DNA of 55,854 bases from contig CARJLX010000005.1 in assembly GCA_949001935.1 (NCBI GenBank), positions 1 through 55,854 of the forward strand, written 5' to 3'. The position numbers and the translations under genes were made by a program. Shown piece by piece: positions 15,936-24,482 of this stretch. How positions within the stretch are numbered: the stretch's first letter is position 1; each line of letters starts with the position of its first letter. The DNA comes from an uncultured Eubacteriales bacterium. GTDB lineage: Bacteria; Bacillota; Clostridia; Christensenellales; UBA1242. The notes beneath the pieces are model-generated. The model did no database searches. It saw only the letters and a list, made by a program, of their open reading frames with translations, and was not told the origin of the DNA.

Positions 15936-18900
15936 ATGATAGAGAAAAATAGCAAAACAAAAACTACACAAAAGACTCAACCAAATAAGGCAACAGCCGC
16001 AACAAAAACATCGGCTAAAAGCCCTGTAAATAAGACTACAACAAAAACTACCCCCGTTGCAAAAGGTGTTGTTAGCAATTCAAACAATGCATACAAGCCT
16101 GCAAAAAGCAAAGCAGAGGTAAACTCACAAAAGACTACGCCCGCTAAAAAGCAGGAAACAAAACAACCCGCAAAAGCTAAAAATAAAGCTAAAAAATCTA
16201 AATTGTCAGAAAAAGGTAAGGAAAGACTTATCTTGTTTGCAACGGGATTTATCGTTATTGCTGTTATTTTTGGTCTTGTCATGGGGCTAAAACCACTTAG
16301 AGATGCAAATCAACCATATGATCCTAACAATCCTGCTGGAGTAACAATTCCCGTTCCAGAAAGAGGAGTTTATAATCTTGGTGGAGAGCTTAAACCAACC
16401 GACCCTTATCAAGATGTAAATTTGGGAAAAGAAACTTTTTATAATGAAAATCAAATTGTAAAATATAATTATGATAGTCAATATAAAAACACCACTATGG
16501 TTGGCTATTCTGGCCGTATTATTGGTGAAGTTGAGAGAAACATACCTGAAAAAACTAGAGATGAAGGTTTAGGAGTTTATCCTAAATATGGTTACACCCT
16601 GTCTACTGTTATAGGAAATTCTAGTGCAAACATAAAAGCAAGAAATGCTTTGATTTCAGAATCAAACTATCTTTGTGCAAATGGAACTCACAATAATTCT
16701 GGAAATGGTGGCGGATATACTTGGATGGATAAGGATGGAAATCTTTATACAGGCACAACAGCAGAGCCTATTGCAGCACTTGACAAAAATAAAAAACAAA
16801 GAAAACTATATAAACATTCTGCTTCCGTAGGTTTATATATGGGAGATGTTTCTAACGATGAGCCAGGAATTATAAAAGAAGTGACTATAAGACCTCGTGG
16901 CTATAATAGTTATTCAGTCACAGGCGTATATGCCCCTGCAGGCGAAATAATAAAAATTCAAATTAGTGAAGAAGATATGAATGCAACTGGAGGATTGACT
17001 ATTCATATCGGTCAAGCATTATATAATGGTCAAGCAAATAATATTTGGACTGCAAAAGGACAAATGCAACGCTTCCCAGTAATTTTAAATACAATGCGCG
17101 TAAATAAAAGTACTGCTACATTAGAAAATGGTGTTTATACTGCTTATGTTGGTTCATTTGTTGGTGGTCCACTTTATATTAGAAATACTAGCACTACCTT
17201 CACAGCAACTATTTCAGGCGGAGTAGCCTATTCACACTTTATTTTAGGAAGCACTACCAAAGAAGAATTTGAACAAAATAGCACATCTTCTGCTCCTTAT
17301 TTTGATTTAGAAGTTTGGAATTATGGAGTACTTCACTCTGGCCCTAAAACATATGCTAAAGCTTTTTCTTATGATGACTTATATAAAGCTGCCATTCTTT
17401 GGGAAAAAGTTTCAAGCGTAACAACAACAGGAAGTAGCCAAGGGGTTGTGTTCCTTTATGATGCATTTGTAGCAGCAGGTGCTGCAGTTGCATTCCCTGG
17501 TAGAAGTTCAGTAAACTGCCCTGCTGGATGGATGAGCAATTCGCTTAACTATAATTCTATTGTCACCTCTGGTGCATGGGGCAATTTCCATGAATATCAT
17601 CACAATTTCCAAGGATATGGAGTTGGTAATGGCGGAGAAGTGACTAATAATGGTATGACACTTGTTTCATATGCCCTGTTCACAAAGATTTCTTCTGCAA
17701 GAGGAATGTCTAGTTATGGTTCTGCAGGTTTAGGAGGTTGGAATAGTTATACAAGTGCTACATGGGCATTAAATGAAGTGCTCAAAATTCCTAAAGGACA
17801 AAGCCCAAGCAATGGTAATCAAGGTTTAGCTCTTTATTCAACCCTCATTCACAATTTTGGTGCAGATAATTATATTCAAGCAAAATTTCAACAACAATCA
17901 AAAAGTTATGGCCAAAATTATTCTGGCTACCTTAGAGCTTGGCAAGATATAACCCACAATGATATGACATATTTCTTTAAAGACATTTTGAGAGGCATAG
18001 ACGAAGCTACTGCCAACAAATGGAAGGAGGAAGCAGCTGGCTACTCTACCTTTGTTCCTGTATCATCCGTCTATCAAACTGGAAGAAGCTATATGTATGG
18101 GAACGAGAAAAAATATTTCCAAACTATGCAACCATATATTATCCCTTACACAGATGAATTCATAATCGACTTGTCAAAATATACAGTTTCTATTGGCGGA
18201 CAATATGAAAGCGGAAGCGTTGTTCTCCCTGAAGGATTTGAATATACAATAACTAATGTTTCTCAACCAACAAATGGAAGTATTGAAAAAATTGATGATT
18301 ATCATTATAAATTCAAACCAAACCAAAATATTTCTCTATCTGGCAAAATTATAGCAACTCTAAGATTAACTTCAAGTGTTTATGATTTTGAAGTTGATGA
18401 TATCGACCTTGTTCTTGAATTCCAACAATCTCACGAAACAAATAAAACAACTTTAAAAAGAACAACCTACACTTATACGGCAGAAACAATGTATACTGAT
18501 GCTCAAACAGCTTTTGAAAACGGCTACCAAGGCTATAATGATGTTAATACAATTGACCATACTAACCCAACACAAAATAGCAATACTGATATATGGTACT
18601 ATCCAAACACTCAAGAAAATCATAATAAATACCCACAAGCTCCTGACCACTTTTTCTTCTCAGAAAACACTATCGCAGAGCTCAGAGGGAAATTATATTT
18701 TAATGAAGCAGGAAAATATCGTATCTATCTTAGAGGAAGAAAAAATTGCGCAGTTTATTATTCTTTAGATAATGGTGAAACTTATTCTCTAGGAGCATCA
18801 ATTAAGAATGGAAGCGGAAGTGCATTTTACCCAAACAACCCAAGCACATATTTTGATGTGGAAGTTGAAGAAAACTCTTGGATTTATTTTAAATCAGTTT

Positions 18901-20015
18901 TAATTGTAGAAGCAATTTCTTCTTCTCAAGTAAGTTATATAGGACTTGGCTATTCAAAATGGACTGAACCTATGTTCACAATTATCAACAAATATTATGA
19001 TAAAAATGGCAATGAAGTATCTTCAGCCGAAGAAGCTTATAGAACAGAAACACATTATTATGACTATCAAGGCAATGAAGTGAGCGAAGCAGAAGCCAAC
19101 AATGCAGAACTTATTCCACCCCCTTCAAATAAACAGCCGTCTTATATAAATGCATATAGAGAGGATTATGAATTACCATCAAATAGTTCATTTGAAACGG
19201 ATTATTTCTATACAAGACAATATAATTACACTTACAGCGTTAAACAAAATAACCTAAAACAAAGTGTAGTTGGCGACCCTCAATGCCCAAGCAACTTCCC
19301 TATTGAAAACTTGTTTGATAATGACTTAACTACAGCTTGTTCATCCCCTGATGTTGTGACTGCAGCCAAACCTTGGGAGCTTACTGTTGACTTAGGAAAA
19401 ACAATTGAAGCAAACAGATTTGTCTTAACAGGAAGATTGAATAATGGTGCCGCTAATCAAAATCAAACACCAAATTCATTTACTCTTTATGTTGGTGAAA
19501 CCATTGAAACAATGAGAGAAATTACTACTGTTGAAAATGGTACTGTTAATGGCATAACAATGCAGTTTAATTTTGACAGAACTTCATTTAGATATTATAA
19601 ATTAATAATAAGAAAAACAGTTCAAGGTAGATTTGCTGCAATTGCAAATGTGGAATTTAGCAATAATATAGCAGGTGGTAAACAATATACTTTAGACAAC
19701 GAAATGTTTAATTTTACTGGGACTTGGAAGGGAATGCAAACTCAATCAAGCTTCGGTCATATATATATTGGAAGCCAAAATGCTAAACTCACCTTTAATT
19801 TCACAGGTACTCGACTTGCCCTACTTTCATCATCAGCCTATGGTAAAAACTTTGAGGTGTATATAGATGGAGTTAAGACAAACTCAATTGATTTAATACA
19901 AGATAATAATGCATTCGGAGCATCATATATCTCAAAAGAATATTCAAATACAAATCATACTGTAGAAATTAGATGCTTAGGTGAAACAAATATTGATTCA
20001 GTAGTAATATACTAA
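15936..20015 (+). CDS. Membrane-anchored M60 (enhancin-like) metalloprotease
   Basis: A 1359-residue protein. Residues 1-95 are Lys/Thr/Ala/Pro-rich and presumably cytoplasmic. One transmembrane helix lies at 98-117, so the rest is outside. The M60 peptidase domain contains the gluzincin motif H552-E-Y-H-H556 (NFHEYHHNFQG), the type found in mucin-degrading proteases of gut bacteria. Downstream are beta-rich domains, a paired NGNEVSSAEEAYRTE/QGNEVSEAEANN segment, an F5/8 type C (discoidin) carbohydrate-binding domain (about 1130-1250) and a final beta-sandwich. There is no LPXTG motif. The predicted role is attack on host glycoproteins at the cell surface. Start chosen by promoter and RBS. 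Confidence 0.88.
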   Translation: MIEKNSKTKTTQKTQPNKATAATKTSAKSPVNKTTTKTTPVAKGVVSNSNNAYKPAKSKAEVNSQKTTPAKKQETKQPAKAKNKAKKSKLSEKGKERLILFATGFIVIAVIFGLVMGLKPLRDANQPYDPNNPAGVTIPVPERGVYNLGGELKPTDPYQDVNLGKETFYNENQIVKYNYDSQYKNTTMVGYSGRIIGEVERNIPEKTRDEGLGVYPKYGYTLSTVIGNSSANIKARNALISESNYLCANGTHNNSGNGGGYTWMDKDGNLYTGTTAEPIAALDKNKKQRKLYKHSASVGLYMGDVSNDEPGIIKEVTIRPRGYNSYSVTGVYAPAGEIIKIQISEEDMNATGGLTIHIGQALYNGQANNIWTAKGQMQRFPVILNTMRVNKSTATLENGVYTAYVGSFVGGPLYIRNTSTTFTATISGGVAYSHFILGSTTKEEFEQNSTSSAPYFDLEVWNYGVLHSGPKTYAKAFSYDDLYKAAILWEKVSSVTTTGSSQGVVFLYDAFVAAGAAVAFPGRSSVNCPAGWMSNSLNYNSIVTSGAWGNFHEYHHNFQGYGVGNGGEVTNNGMTLVSYALFTKISSARGMSSYGSAGLGGWNSYTSATWALNEVLKIPKGQSPSNGNQGLALYSTLIHNFGADNYIQAKFQQQSKSYGQNYSGYLRAWQDITHNDMTYFFKDILRGIDEATANKWKEEAAGYSTFVPVSSVYQTGRSYMYGNEKKYFQTMQPYIIPYTDEFIIDLSKYTVSIGGQYESGSVVLPEGFEYTITNVSQPTNGSIEKIDDYHYKFKPNQNISLSGKIIATLRLTSSVYDFEVDDIDLVLEFQQSHETNKTTLKRTTYTYTAETMYTDAQTAFENGYQGYNDVNTIDHTNPTQNSNTDIWYYPNTQENHNKYPQAPDHFFFSENTIAELRGKLYFNEAGKYRIYLRGRKNCAVYYSLDNGETYSLGASIKNGSGSAFYPNNPSTYFDVEVEENSWIYFKSVLIVEAISSSQVSYIGLGYSKWTEPMFTIINKYYDKNGNEVSSAEEAYRTETHYYDYQGNEVSEAEANNAELIPPPSNKQPSYINAYREDYELPSNSSFETDYFYTRQYNYTYSVKQNNLKQSVVGDPQCPSNFPIENLFDNDLTTACSSPDVVTAAKPWELTVDLGKTIEANRFVLTGRLNNGAANQNQTPNSFTLYVGETIETMREITTVENGTVNGITMQFNFDRTSFRYYKLIIRKTVQGRFAAIANVEFSNNIAGGKQYTLDNEMFNFTGTWKGMQTQSSFGHIYIGSQNAKLTFNFTGTRLALLSSSAYGKNFEVYIDGVKTNSIDLIQDNNAFGASYISKEYSNTNHTVEIRCLGETNIDSVVIY

Positions 20016-20021
20016 AAAATT

Positions 20022-20050
20022 AAAAAACACGGAAATTCCGTGTTTTTTTG
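20022..20050 (+). terminator. Terminator of the M60 protease gene
   Basis: AAAACACGGAA and TTCCGTGTTTT form an 11-bp stem, followed by further T residues, just after the stop. Confidence 0.9.
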
Positions 20051-20061
20051 TATTTTATGGA

Positions 20062-20187
20062 TTATGCTTTGAAAGCTTTATTATAAAAATCAATAATTTT
20101 CTCAAAAGGAATTATTCCAACTTTTTCATAATATCTTAACGTATCTTGGCTTATGTTATATTTTTCGCTTACTTCTTTAATTGTCAT
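20062..20187 (-). pseudogene. MerR-type regulator reduced to its DNA-binding helices
   Basis: The 41-residue frame starts at ATG 20187: MTIKEVSEKYNISQDTLRYY, then EKVGIIPFEKIIDFYNKAFKA and a stop. The first 25 residues are a clear MerR helix-turn-helix (the TLRYYEKVGII signature). The wing (usually NGYRxY), dimer helix and effector domain are gone. A perfect MerR-type operator and a promoter with the family's 19-base spacing lie directly upstream, so transcription control may persist. It is most likely a decayed regulator whose target gene has been lost. A functional micro-MerR is possible but not likely, since MerR proteins bind as dimers through the missing helix. Confidence 0.75.
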
Positions 20188-20217
20188 ATTTTTACGCCTT
20201 CAACCTCCTTTTTAGCA

Positions 20218-20248
20218 ATTATATAACTTGGAGTTAACTCCAAGTTAA
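20218..20248 (-). promoter_or_regulatory. Perfect MerR-type operator and 19-base-spacer promoter
   Basis: A 24-base perfect palindrome (20224-20247) with core ACTTGGAGTTAACTCCAAGT lies between TTAACT (20248-20243) and TATAAT (20223-20218). The 19-base spacing and the CTTGGAGT/ACTCCAAG arms are typical of MerR-regulated promoters. It drives the MerR remnant. Confidence 0.8.
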
Positions 20249-20361
20249 ATGTTTTTGCAATGTTTTTTCACATTTTTTTCTGCTGTAAAAATAATTGCCT
20301 ACTTTTACTCTAAATTAGTTGAAAATTACCATTTTCTTATTCTCCCTTTATTTATTGACAA

Positions 20362-20392
20362 TAAAAAATCACGAAACTTTGCTCGTGATTTA
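20362..20392. terminator. Terminator of the XRE membrane regulator gene
   Basis: AAATCACGA and TCGTGATTT pair around AACTTTGC, with T-rich sequence on the minus-strand exit, just beyond the stop of the gene at 20398. Confidence 0.8.
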
Positions 20393-20397
20393 ATCTC

Positions 20398-21009
20398 TTA
20401 GTCTTTATTGATAACCTTTTTATTCCATGACCTTTTGCCACACTTTGGGCATTTCATATATCTTGTTCTGCCATAATGCATTGAAAAAAGTACTTGCTTA
20501 TATGTTGGAATGTACTTGTTATGACAGTAAGCACATTCATAATAGCCCGCATCCTTTTCAATTCTTAAACAGAAAAGAATTCCAACTAAAAACTCAATCA
20601 ACCCAACGCAAATCAATGCAATTCTCCAGCCAGTTGCAAGTTCACAAAATGACGCAACAAAAATCAAAATCATAAATGAAATTGAACTCATATATCCAAG
20701 TACATTTTCAATGGCTAACAAAAATTTTGAGCTCTGTTCCTGTTGCATCTTTAATGCAACAATATTTTGCTCTGCTTGTTCTTTATATTCACTGCCAACT
20801 AATTTCCTTCCTGACAACAATTCATTCGCAGAAATATTTAATGCCTCACATAAAGGCAACATCAAAGTTGTGTCTGGAAACCCATTTCCACATTCCCATT
20901 TTGATATTGTTTTTTCACTGACATGCAAAATTTCTGCAAGCTTAACTTGTGTTAATCCTTTTGCCTTTCTTTGCTCTGCAATAAATTTCCCTGAAACTCT
21001 TAAATCCAT
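20398..21009 (-). CDS. XRE regulator with membrane helices and zinc ribbon
   Basis: A 203-residue protein; the start at 21009 is chosen because ACAGGAGGTGAGAAA precedes it. Residues 5-60 form a Cro/CI helix-turn-helix (AEQRKAKGLTQVKLAEILHV, KTISKWECGNGFPD). Two transmembrane helices lie at about 109-150. The C-terminus has two CXXC knuckles (CAYCHNKY and CPKCGKRSW), a zinc-ribbon-like end. HTH proteins of this build are common in Clostridia and are thought to be membrane-tethered repressors, but targets are unknown. Two near-repeats of GTGG..TAAA lie upstream (see findings). Confidence 0.85.
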   Translation of the reverse strand: MDLRVSGKFIAEQRKAKGLTQVKLAEILHVSEKTISKWECGNGFPDTTLMLPLCEALNISANELLSGRKLVGSEYKEQAEQNIVALKMQQEQSSKFLLAIENVLGYMSSISFMILIFVASFCELATGWRIALICVGLIEFLVGILFCLRIEKDAGYYECAYCHNKYIPTYKQVLFSMHYGRTRYMKCPKCGKRSWNKKVINKD

Positions 21010-21212
21010 TTTCTCACCTCCTGTAAATATTCTATCATACTTTACCACAATTTTACCCCCACGAACCGTAGGATTTTAATATTTTTTGTATTCTATTTAA
21101 TTGATTTGATTTATTTTTATTTCGCGAAAATCAAATCTCTATTCAATACCTTTCAATATTTATTCCACTTTTTAGACTAAGAATAAAGAATATAGCGAAA
21201 ATACTTAAATGT

Positions 21213-21243
21213 AAAAAAGAGTTTATTTTACAAACTCTTTTTT
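21213..21243. terminator. Terminator after the DUF4832 gene
   Basis: AAAGAGTTT and AAACTCTTT pair around ATTTTAC with A/T runs on both sides; it overlaps the final codons of the minus-strand gene ending at 21228. Confidence 0.75.
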
Positions 21244-22658
21244 ATATTTATTTCGCCAATCTTATTTGCTTTTAAAGTATTGTTCCAAATGTCACTGTTG
21301 GCAAATTGTAAATTATAAGTTGATGTTCCATCAACTTCTTCTCCATATAATGCCAAATAAACTTGATATTTACCATCATCAAAATTTATATCTAATGAAC
21401 ACTCTATATTCTCTCCACCGTCAAACTTTTTTATTTGCTTTGAATATTTGACATCACCATTTTCATTAACAAATAGAATTTTTGCAAATTTAGATTTATT
21501 TAAATTACCAAACCCGACATTGTCCAATGATAATTTTATATTAAGTTTGTCATATCGGTCTGAGAACTCAAACACAGATTTAGTCAAAACAAATCTATAA
21601 CCCATATGATTTTCGATATATGTGAAAGCAGACTGCCCATAATAATTCTCATCTTTTCCACAACTTTGAGTGTAAATTGAATTTTTCCATTTGTCTATAA
21701 CTAAATTATTCCACTCAACATTTAAATAATTCAAATGAATTTGAGCCATTTCTGGCAAACAATTTTCAATATCATGAAGTGGGCTGTCTGGAACAACCAC
21801 CTCTCCACCAAAAGGCAAATGACCTGTTTGTTGACTTAAAAACTTAATTTCTTTTTCACGCTCTGTGTATGTCCCAAGGTCTGATGGAGTACCTAAATAA
21901 CCGTCGTTATAAAGTCCAAGCCAATAGGCTTTGTTTGTGCTATCAATCTTGTAATTGTCTATATCGTTGATTGTTATACCTAAATAATTATAAATCATAT
22001 TTGTAGTTCTAACCAAAATCGGGAGATTATTTGTCTTATCTAAAAATATGTCAATGATAGGATTTATGTTTTCTTTGTTTGCAATCGTGCTGGTATGCAT
22101 CTCTCCCCATGGCCCTATCAATCCCACTTCAACACCAGTTATAGTAGTTTCAAACTTGTTTAAAATTGGGCAAACTTGCTCTATATGCTTAATTATCATA
22201 TCAAGCCCAGCTTCCTTGTTCGCTTCACCACTAAATCCTGGATCATATGCAAATCTAATTATTGCATTTTTGTTTTGTTGCTTCAAAAATACAAGAAGTT
22301 CTTCTATACCACTCAAAACTTCATTTGTCAAAAGTTTGTCAACATCACCATTCACCGCTTTTGAAAATGCACTAATATCAATTCTCAAATGATAAAGTTG
22401 TGTGGAATCAGTGACAATCCATTTTGCATAGCTTACACCATTTTCTTTTGCAGTAACATAAATTGGATGATAAAAACCTTGGTCGGGATTATTAATTCTT
22501 TGTAAACTTTCTTCAGTATTGATGGTTTGAACATAACTTTTAAATGGGCTCACGGGCTCCAGTTCTTTTTTGGGCCAGCAACAAATAACTGTTATCACAG
22601 CAACAAGTATAATAACACTAATTGAAGATAAACACAAAATTAACTTTTTTCTTTTCAT
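21228..22658 (-). CDS. DUF4874/DUF4832 extracytoplasmic protein
   Basis: A 476-residue protein with an N-terminal signal anchor (residues 5-28, ILCLSSISVIILVAVITVIC), so the body lies outside the membrane. Residues about 45-230 match the DUF4874 style (NNPDQGFYHP, then LYHLRIDISAF, VEVGLIGPWGEMHTS), a TIM-barrel-like glycosidase-related fold. The DUF4832 part follows (PFGGEVVVPDS, MAQIHLNYLNVEWN), with a beta-sandwich end. Proteins of this kind are thought to act on carbohydrates; activity is unproven. Its promoter puts the transcript start only about 2 bases before the ATG, and no Shine-Dalgarno is seen, so the mRNA may be nearly leaderless. Confidence 0.8.
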   Translation of the reverse strand: MKRKKLILCLSSISVIILVAVITVICCWPKKELEPVSPFKSYVQTINTEESLQRINNPDQGFYHPIYVTAKENGVSYAKWIVTDSTQLYHLRIDISAFSKAVNGDVDKLLTNEVLSGIEELLVFLKQQNKNAIIRFAYDPGFSGEANKEAGLDMIIKHIEQVCPILNKFETTITGVEVGLIGPWGEMHTSTIANKENINPIIDIFLDKTNNLPILVRTTNMIYNYLGITINDIDNYKIDSTNKAYWLGLYNDGYLGTPSDLGTYTEREKEIKFLSQQTGHLPFGGEVVVPDSPLHDIENCLPEMAQIHLNYLNVEWNNLVIDKWKNSIYTQSCGKDENYYGQSAFTYIENHMGYRFVLTKSVFEFSDRYDKLNIKLSLDNVGFGNLNKSKFAKILFVNENGDVKYSKQIKKFDGGENIECSLDINFDDGKYQVYLALYGEEVDGTSTYNLQFANSDIWNNTLKANKIGEINIKKSL

Positions 22659-22666
22659 ATTTAATT

Positions 22667-22695
22667 ATTATATCATATTTTTAAGATTGGTTCAA
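22667..22695 (-). promoter_or_regulatory. Promoter giving a near-leaderless mRNA
   Basis: TTGAAC (22695-22690), 17 bases, TATAAT (22672-22667). The predicted start near 22660 is two bases before the ATG at 22658, leaving no room for a ribosome-binding site. Confidence 0.65.
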
Positions 22696-22890
22696 ACATT
22701 TGCCATACTAAACTTTTAAAAGATTTTATATTTACATCCTTTATTGAATAACAACGTGTGCCACAAGCTTTACTTTTAATCAAATAAGTTAAAACATAAG
22801 TGTTATAAAAGACTTTTTAGTTAGTATATTTGGCCTTACATCCCATAATGTCTACTTTTTCAAACAAATAGATTAAATGTATTTTGAACT

Positions 22891-23757
22891 TTAGTTGTTA
22901 TTTTTTAAAGAATTACTTGGTTTTAAAATAGCAATATTTGTATAAGTGTTAATTCTTTGAACCGCTTGATTTTCATCAAGAGAAAAGAACTTTGCAGATG
23001 ACAAGTCTTTATACTTCACAAAATCTTTTAGACTATATCTTTTGTTAGACAATCCCAAATTTTTGAAAAAATTAGAAAAATCTTCATAATCTTCAAAAGT
23101 ATTTCTTTTTACTTTAGCTGAATCAGAAATCGTATTTCTATAATCTTTATCAACTTTATCTGTTACAGGACAATCTGATGTTATCCACATCCAATCAAAA
23201 TTGCCTATTGATGAAGAAATCTCATTTGTCAATTCTGCTATTTCAGATTTAGACAAATACCAAAACAAACCTTCATTTAAAATAATAATTTTATTGTAAT
23301 TTTTATTCTTTAAAGCCTTTGTAAAAAAATTATGCAACTCTTTTATATTTGTAAGATCTACATTATTTAATGAATCAGCCAAACTTTTATAATCTAAAGA
23401 TTTATAAATTTCTCTTTTTATATCCATTATAGGCTTAAAATCAAGTTCAAGATAATTGAAATTTTTATATTGCAAATGTCTTGGACTTAAACCTGCTGCA
23501 ATTTCAATAATCAAATCATTTTTTGATACAAATCTTTCAAGAGCAAAATTTAACCCCTTATGTCTTGCTTCAATTTCTACTGACATTTCATTTGAAAAAT
23601 GGTTAGGCAAAAAAGCAAATCGCTTTTTCATAGCCAAAGTTTTCATTTCTGAAAAAATTTGAGAAGAAAAATCAATATCAGTAAAAATTTTAGGGAATGC
23701 AGTAAGAAACGCAGTTCTCATTGCACCATATTGTTGTTCACTATACTTATCACTCAT
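22891..23757 (-). CDS. SAM-dependent methyltransferase, LCM/PPM-like
   Basis: A 288-residue protein. The SAM-binding loop is IIEIAAGLSPR (about 84-94), followed by NYLELDFKPIMDIKREI, an acidic strand that contacts SAM, and NEGLFWYLSKSEI, which matches the EGLxxYL motif of the leucine carboxyl methyltransferase/PpmM family. Bacterial members methylate small carboxylates or unknown substrates. The start has a strong TAGGAGGAAGGTCA site. It is a single gene with 230 unassigned bases downstream. Substrate unknown. Confidence 0.8.
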   Translation of the reverse strand: MSDKYSEQQYGAMRTAFLTAFPKIFTDIDFSSQIFSEMKTLAMKKRFAFLPNHFSNEMSVEIEARHKGLNFALERFVSKNDLIIEIAAGLSPRHLQYKNFNYLELDFKPIMDIKREIYKSLDYKSLADSLNNVDLTNIKELHNFFTKALKNKNYNKIIILNEGLFWYLSKSEIAELTNEISSSIGNFDWMWITSDCPVTDKVDKDYRNTISDSAKVKRNTFEDYEDFSNFFKNLGLSNKRYSLKDFVKYKDLSSAKFFSLDENQAVQRINTYTNIAILKPSNSLKNNN

Positions 23758-23797
23758 TGACCTTCCTCCTAAAAAAAGACTTTTTATGTAGTGTATA

Positions 23798-23873
23798 TGG
23801 AGCTGGTGAAGGGAATCGAACCCTTGGTCTCTCGGTTACGAGTCGAGTGCTTTACCGACTAAGCTACACCAGC
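23798..23873 (-). tRNA. tRNA-Thr(CGT)
   Basis: Acceptor GCTGGTG/CACCAGC, anticodon loop CTCGTAA giving CGT (codon ACG), T-loop TTCGATT and encoded CCA. One A-C mismatch closes the anticodon stem. Confidence 0.93.
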
Positions 23874-23907
23874 AAATTCGAAAACAAGATTTTCGATTAT
23901 TGCAATT

Positions 23908-24414
23908 TTATAAGAATAATTTCCAGTGATATTGTTCTAATTCTTCTTTTGGTAAAGTCAAGGCAATATCTCTAATCTTGTTTGCTTCTCTTTCCCTTAC
24001 TTCTTGCGGAATTGTTTCAAACCGAATTATTTCAAATTCTCCTTTCTCGGCATAATTCATAAGTTCAACATAAACATCTTCAACAAACTCTCTACCCACA
24101 ACTTTGACATTCTCTTTTACTCTTAAACAATGCTGATGTCCGCAATTATTGCTTTGAGGAATTTCTTCATAAGGTTTGTCTTCAAGTGTATAGATGTAAC
24201 CACTTTTCCCTTTAACCATAGCTTCAAACAATCCCTCTTTCAATTCCCAAAACACCTCTTTGCCATTTTTCGAGAAAAACATATTCGGAAAACTTCTTGC
24301 AATATAAGTCAAAGCAACAAGCCTGTCTGAAGTCACATATACATAACCATCTTTTGAGTGCTGAGTTGTAAGCTCTTTAATTTCTGGACTTAAACTACCA
24401 TGATAATATTTCAT
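23908..24414 (-). CDS. Hypothetical protein with ART-like N-terminus
   Basis: A 168-residue soluble protein. The N-terminus reads MKYYHGSLSPEIKEL and then GYVYVTSDRLVALTYI. This HGS plus Y/T strand plus helix resembles the start of ADP-ribosyltransferase-like folds seen in several Firmicutes families. A conserved ELMNYAEKGEFEIIRFE segment lies in the C-terminal third. No catalytic Glu can be assigned with confidence, so any enzyme activity is speculation. The ribosome site is AAGGATGG. It lies between tRNA-Thr and the ribosomal S1 gene, with a strong hairpin in front. Confidence 0.55.
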   Translation of the reverse strand: MKYYHGSLSPEIKELTTQHSKDGYVYVTSDRLVALTYIARSFPNMFFSKNGKEVFWELKEGLFEAMVKGKSGYIYTLEDKPYEEIPQSNNCGHQHCLRVKENVKVVGREFVEDVYVELMNYAEKGEFEIIRFETIPQEVREREANKIRDIALTLPKEELEQYHWKLFL

Positions 24415-24435
24415 AAACCATCCTTACTTTACTAC

Positions 24436-24471
24436 ATCTTGCGTCTAGTATGCATAGACTAGCCACAAGAT
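24436..24471. other. Strong hairpin between S1 gene and the hypothetical gene
   Basis: ATCTTG/CAAGAT outer and CTAGT/ACTAG inner stems enclose TATGCAT-like loop bases. There is no T-run, so it is not a simple terminator. It could be a regulatory or processing hairpin upstream of the gene at 24414. Confidence 0.4.
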
Positions 24472-24482
24472 ATATGATTTTA

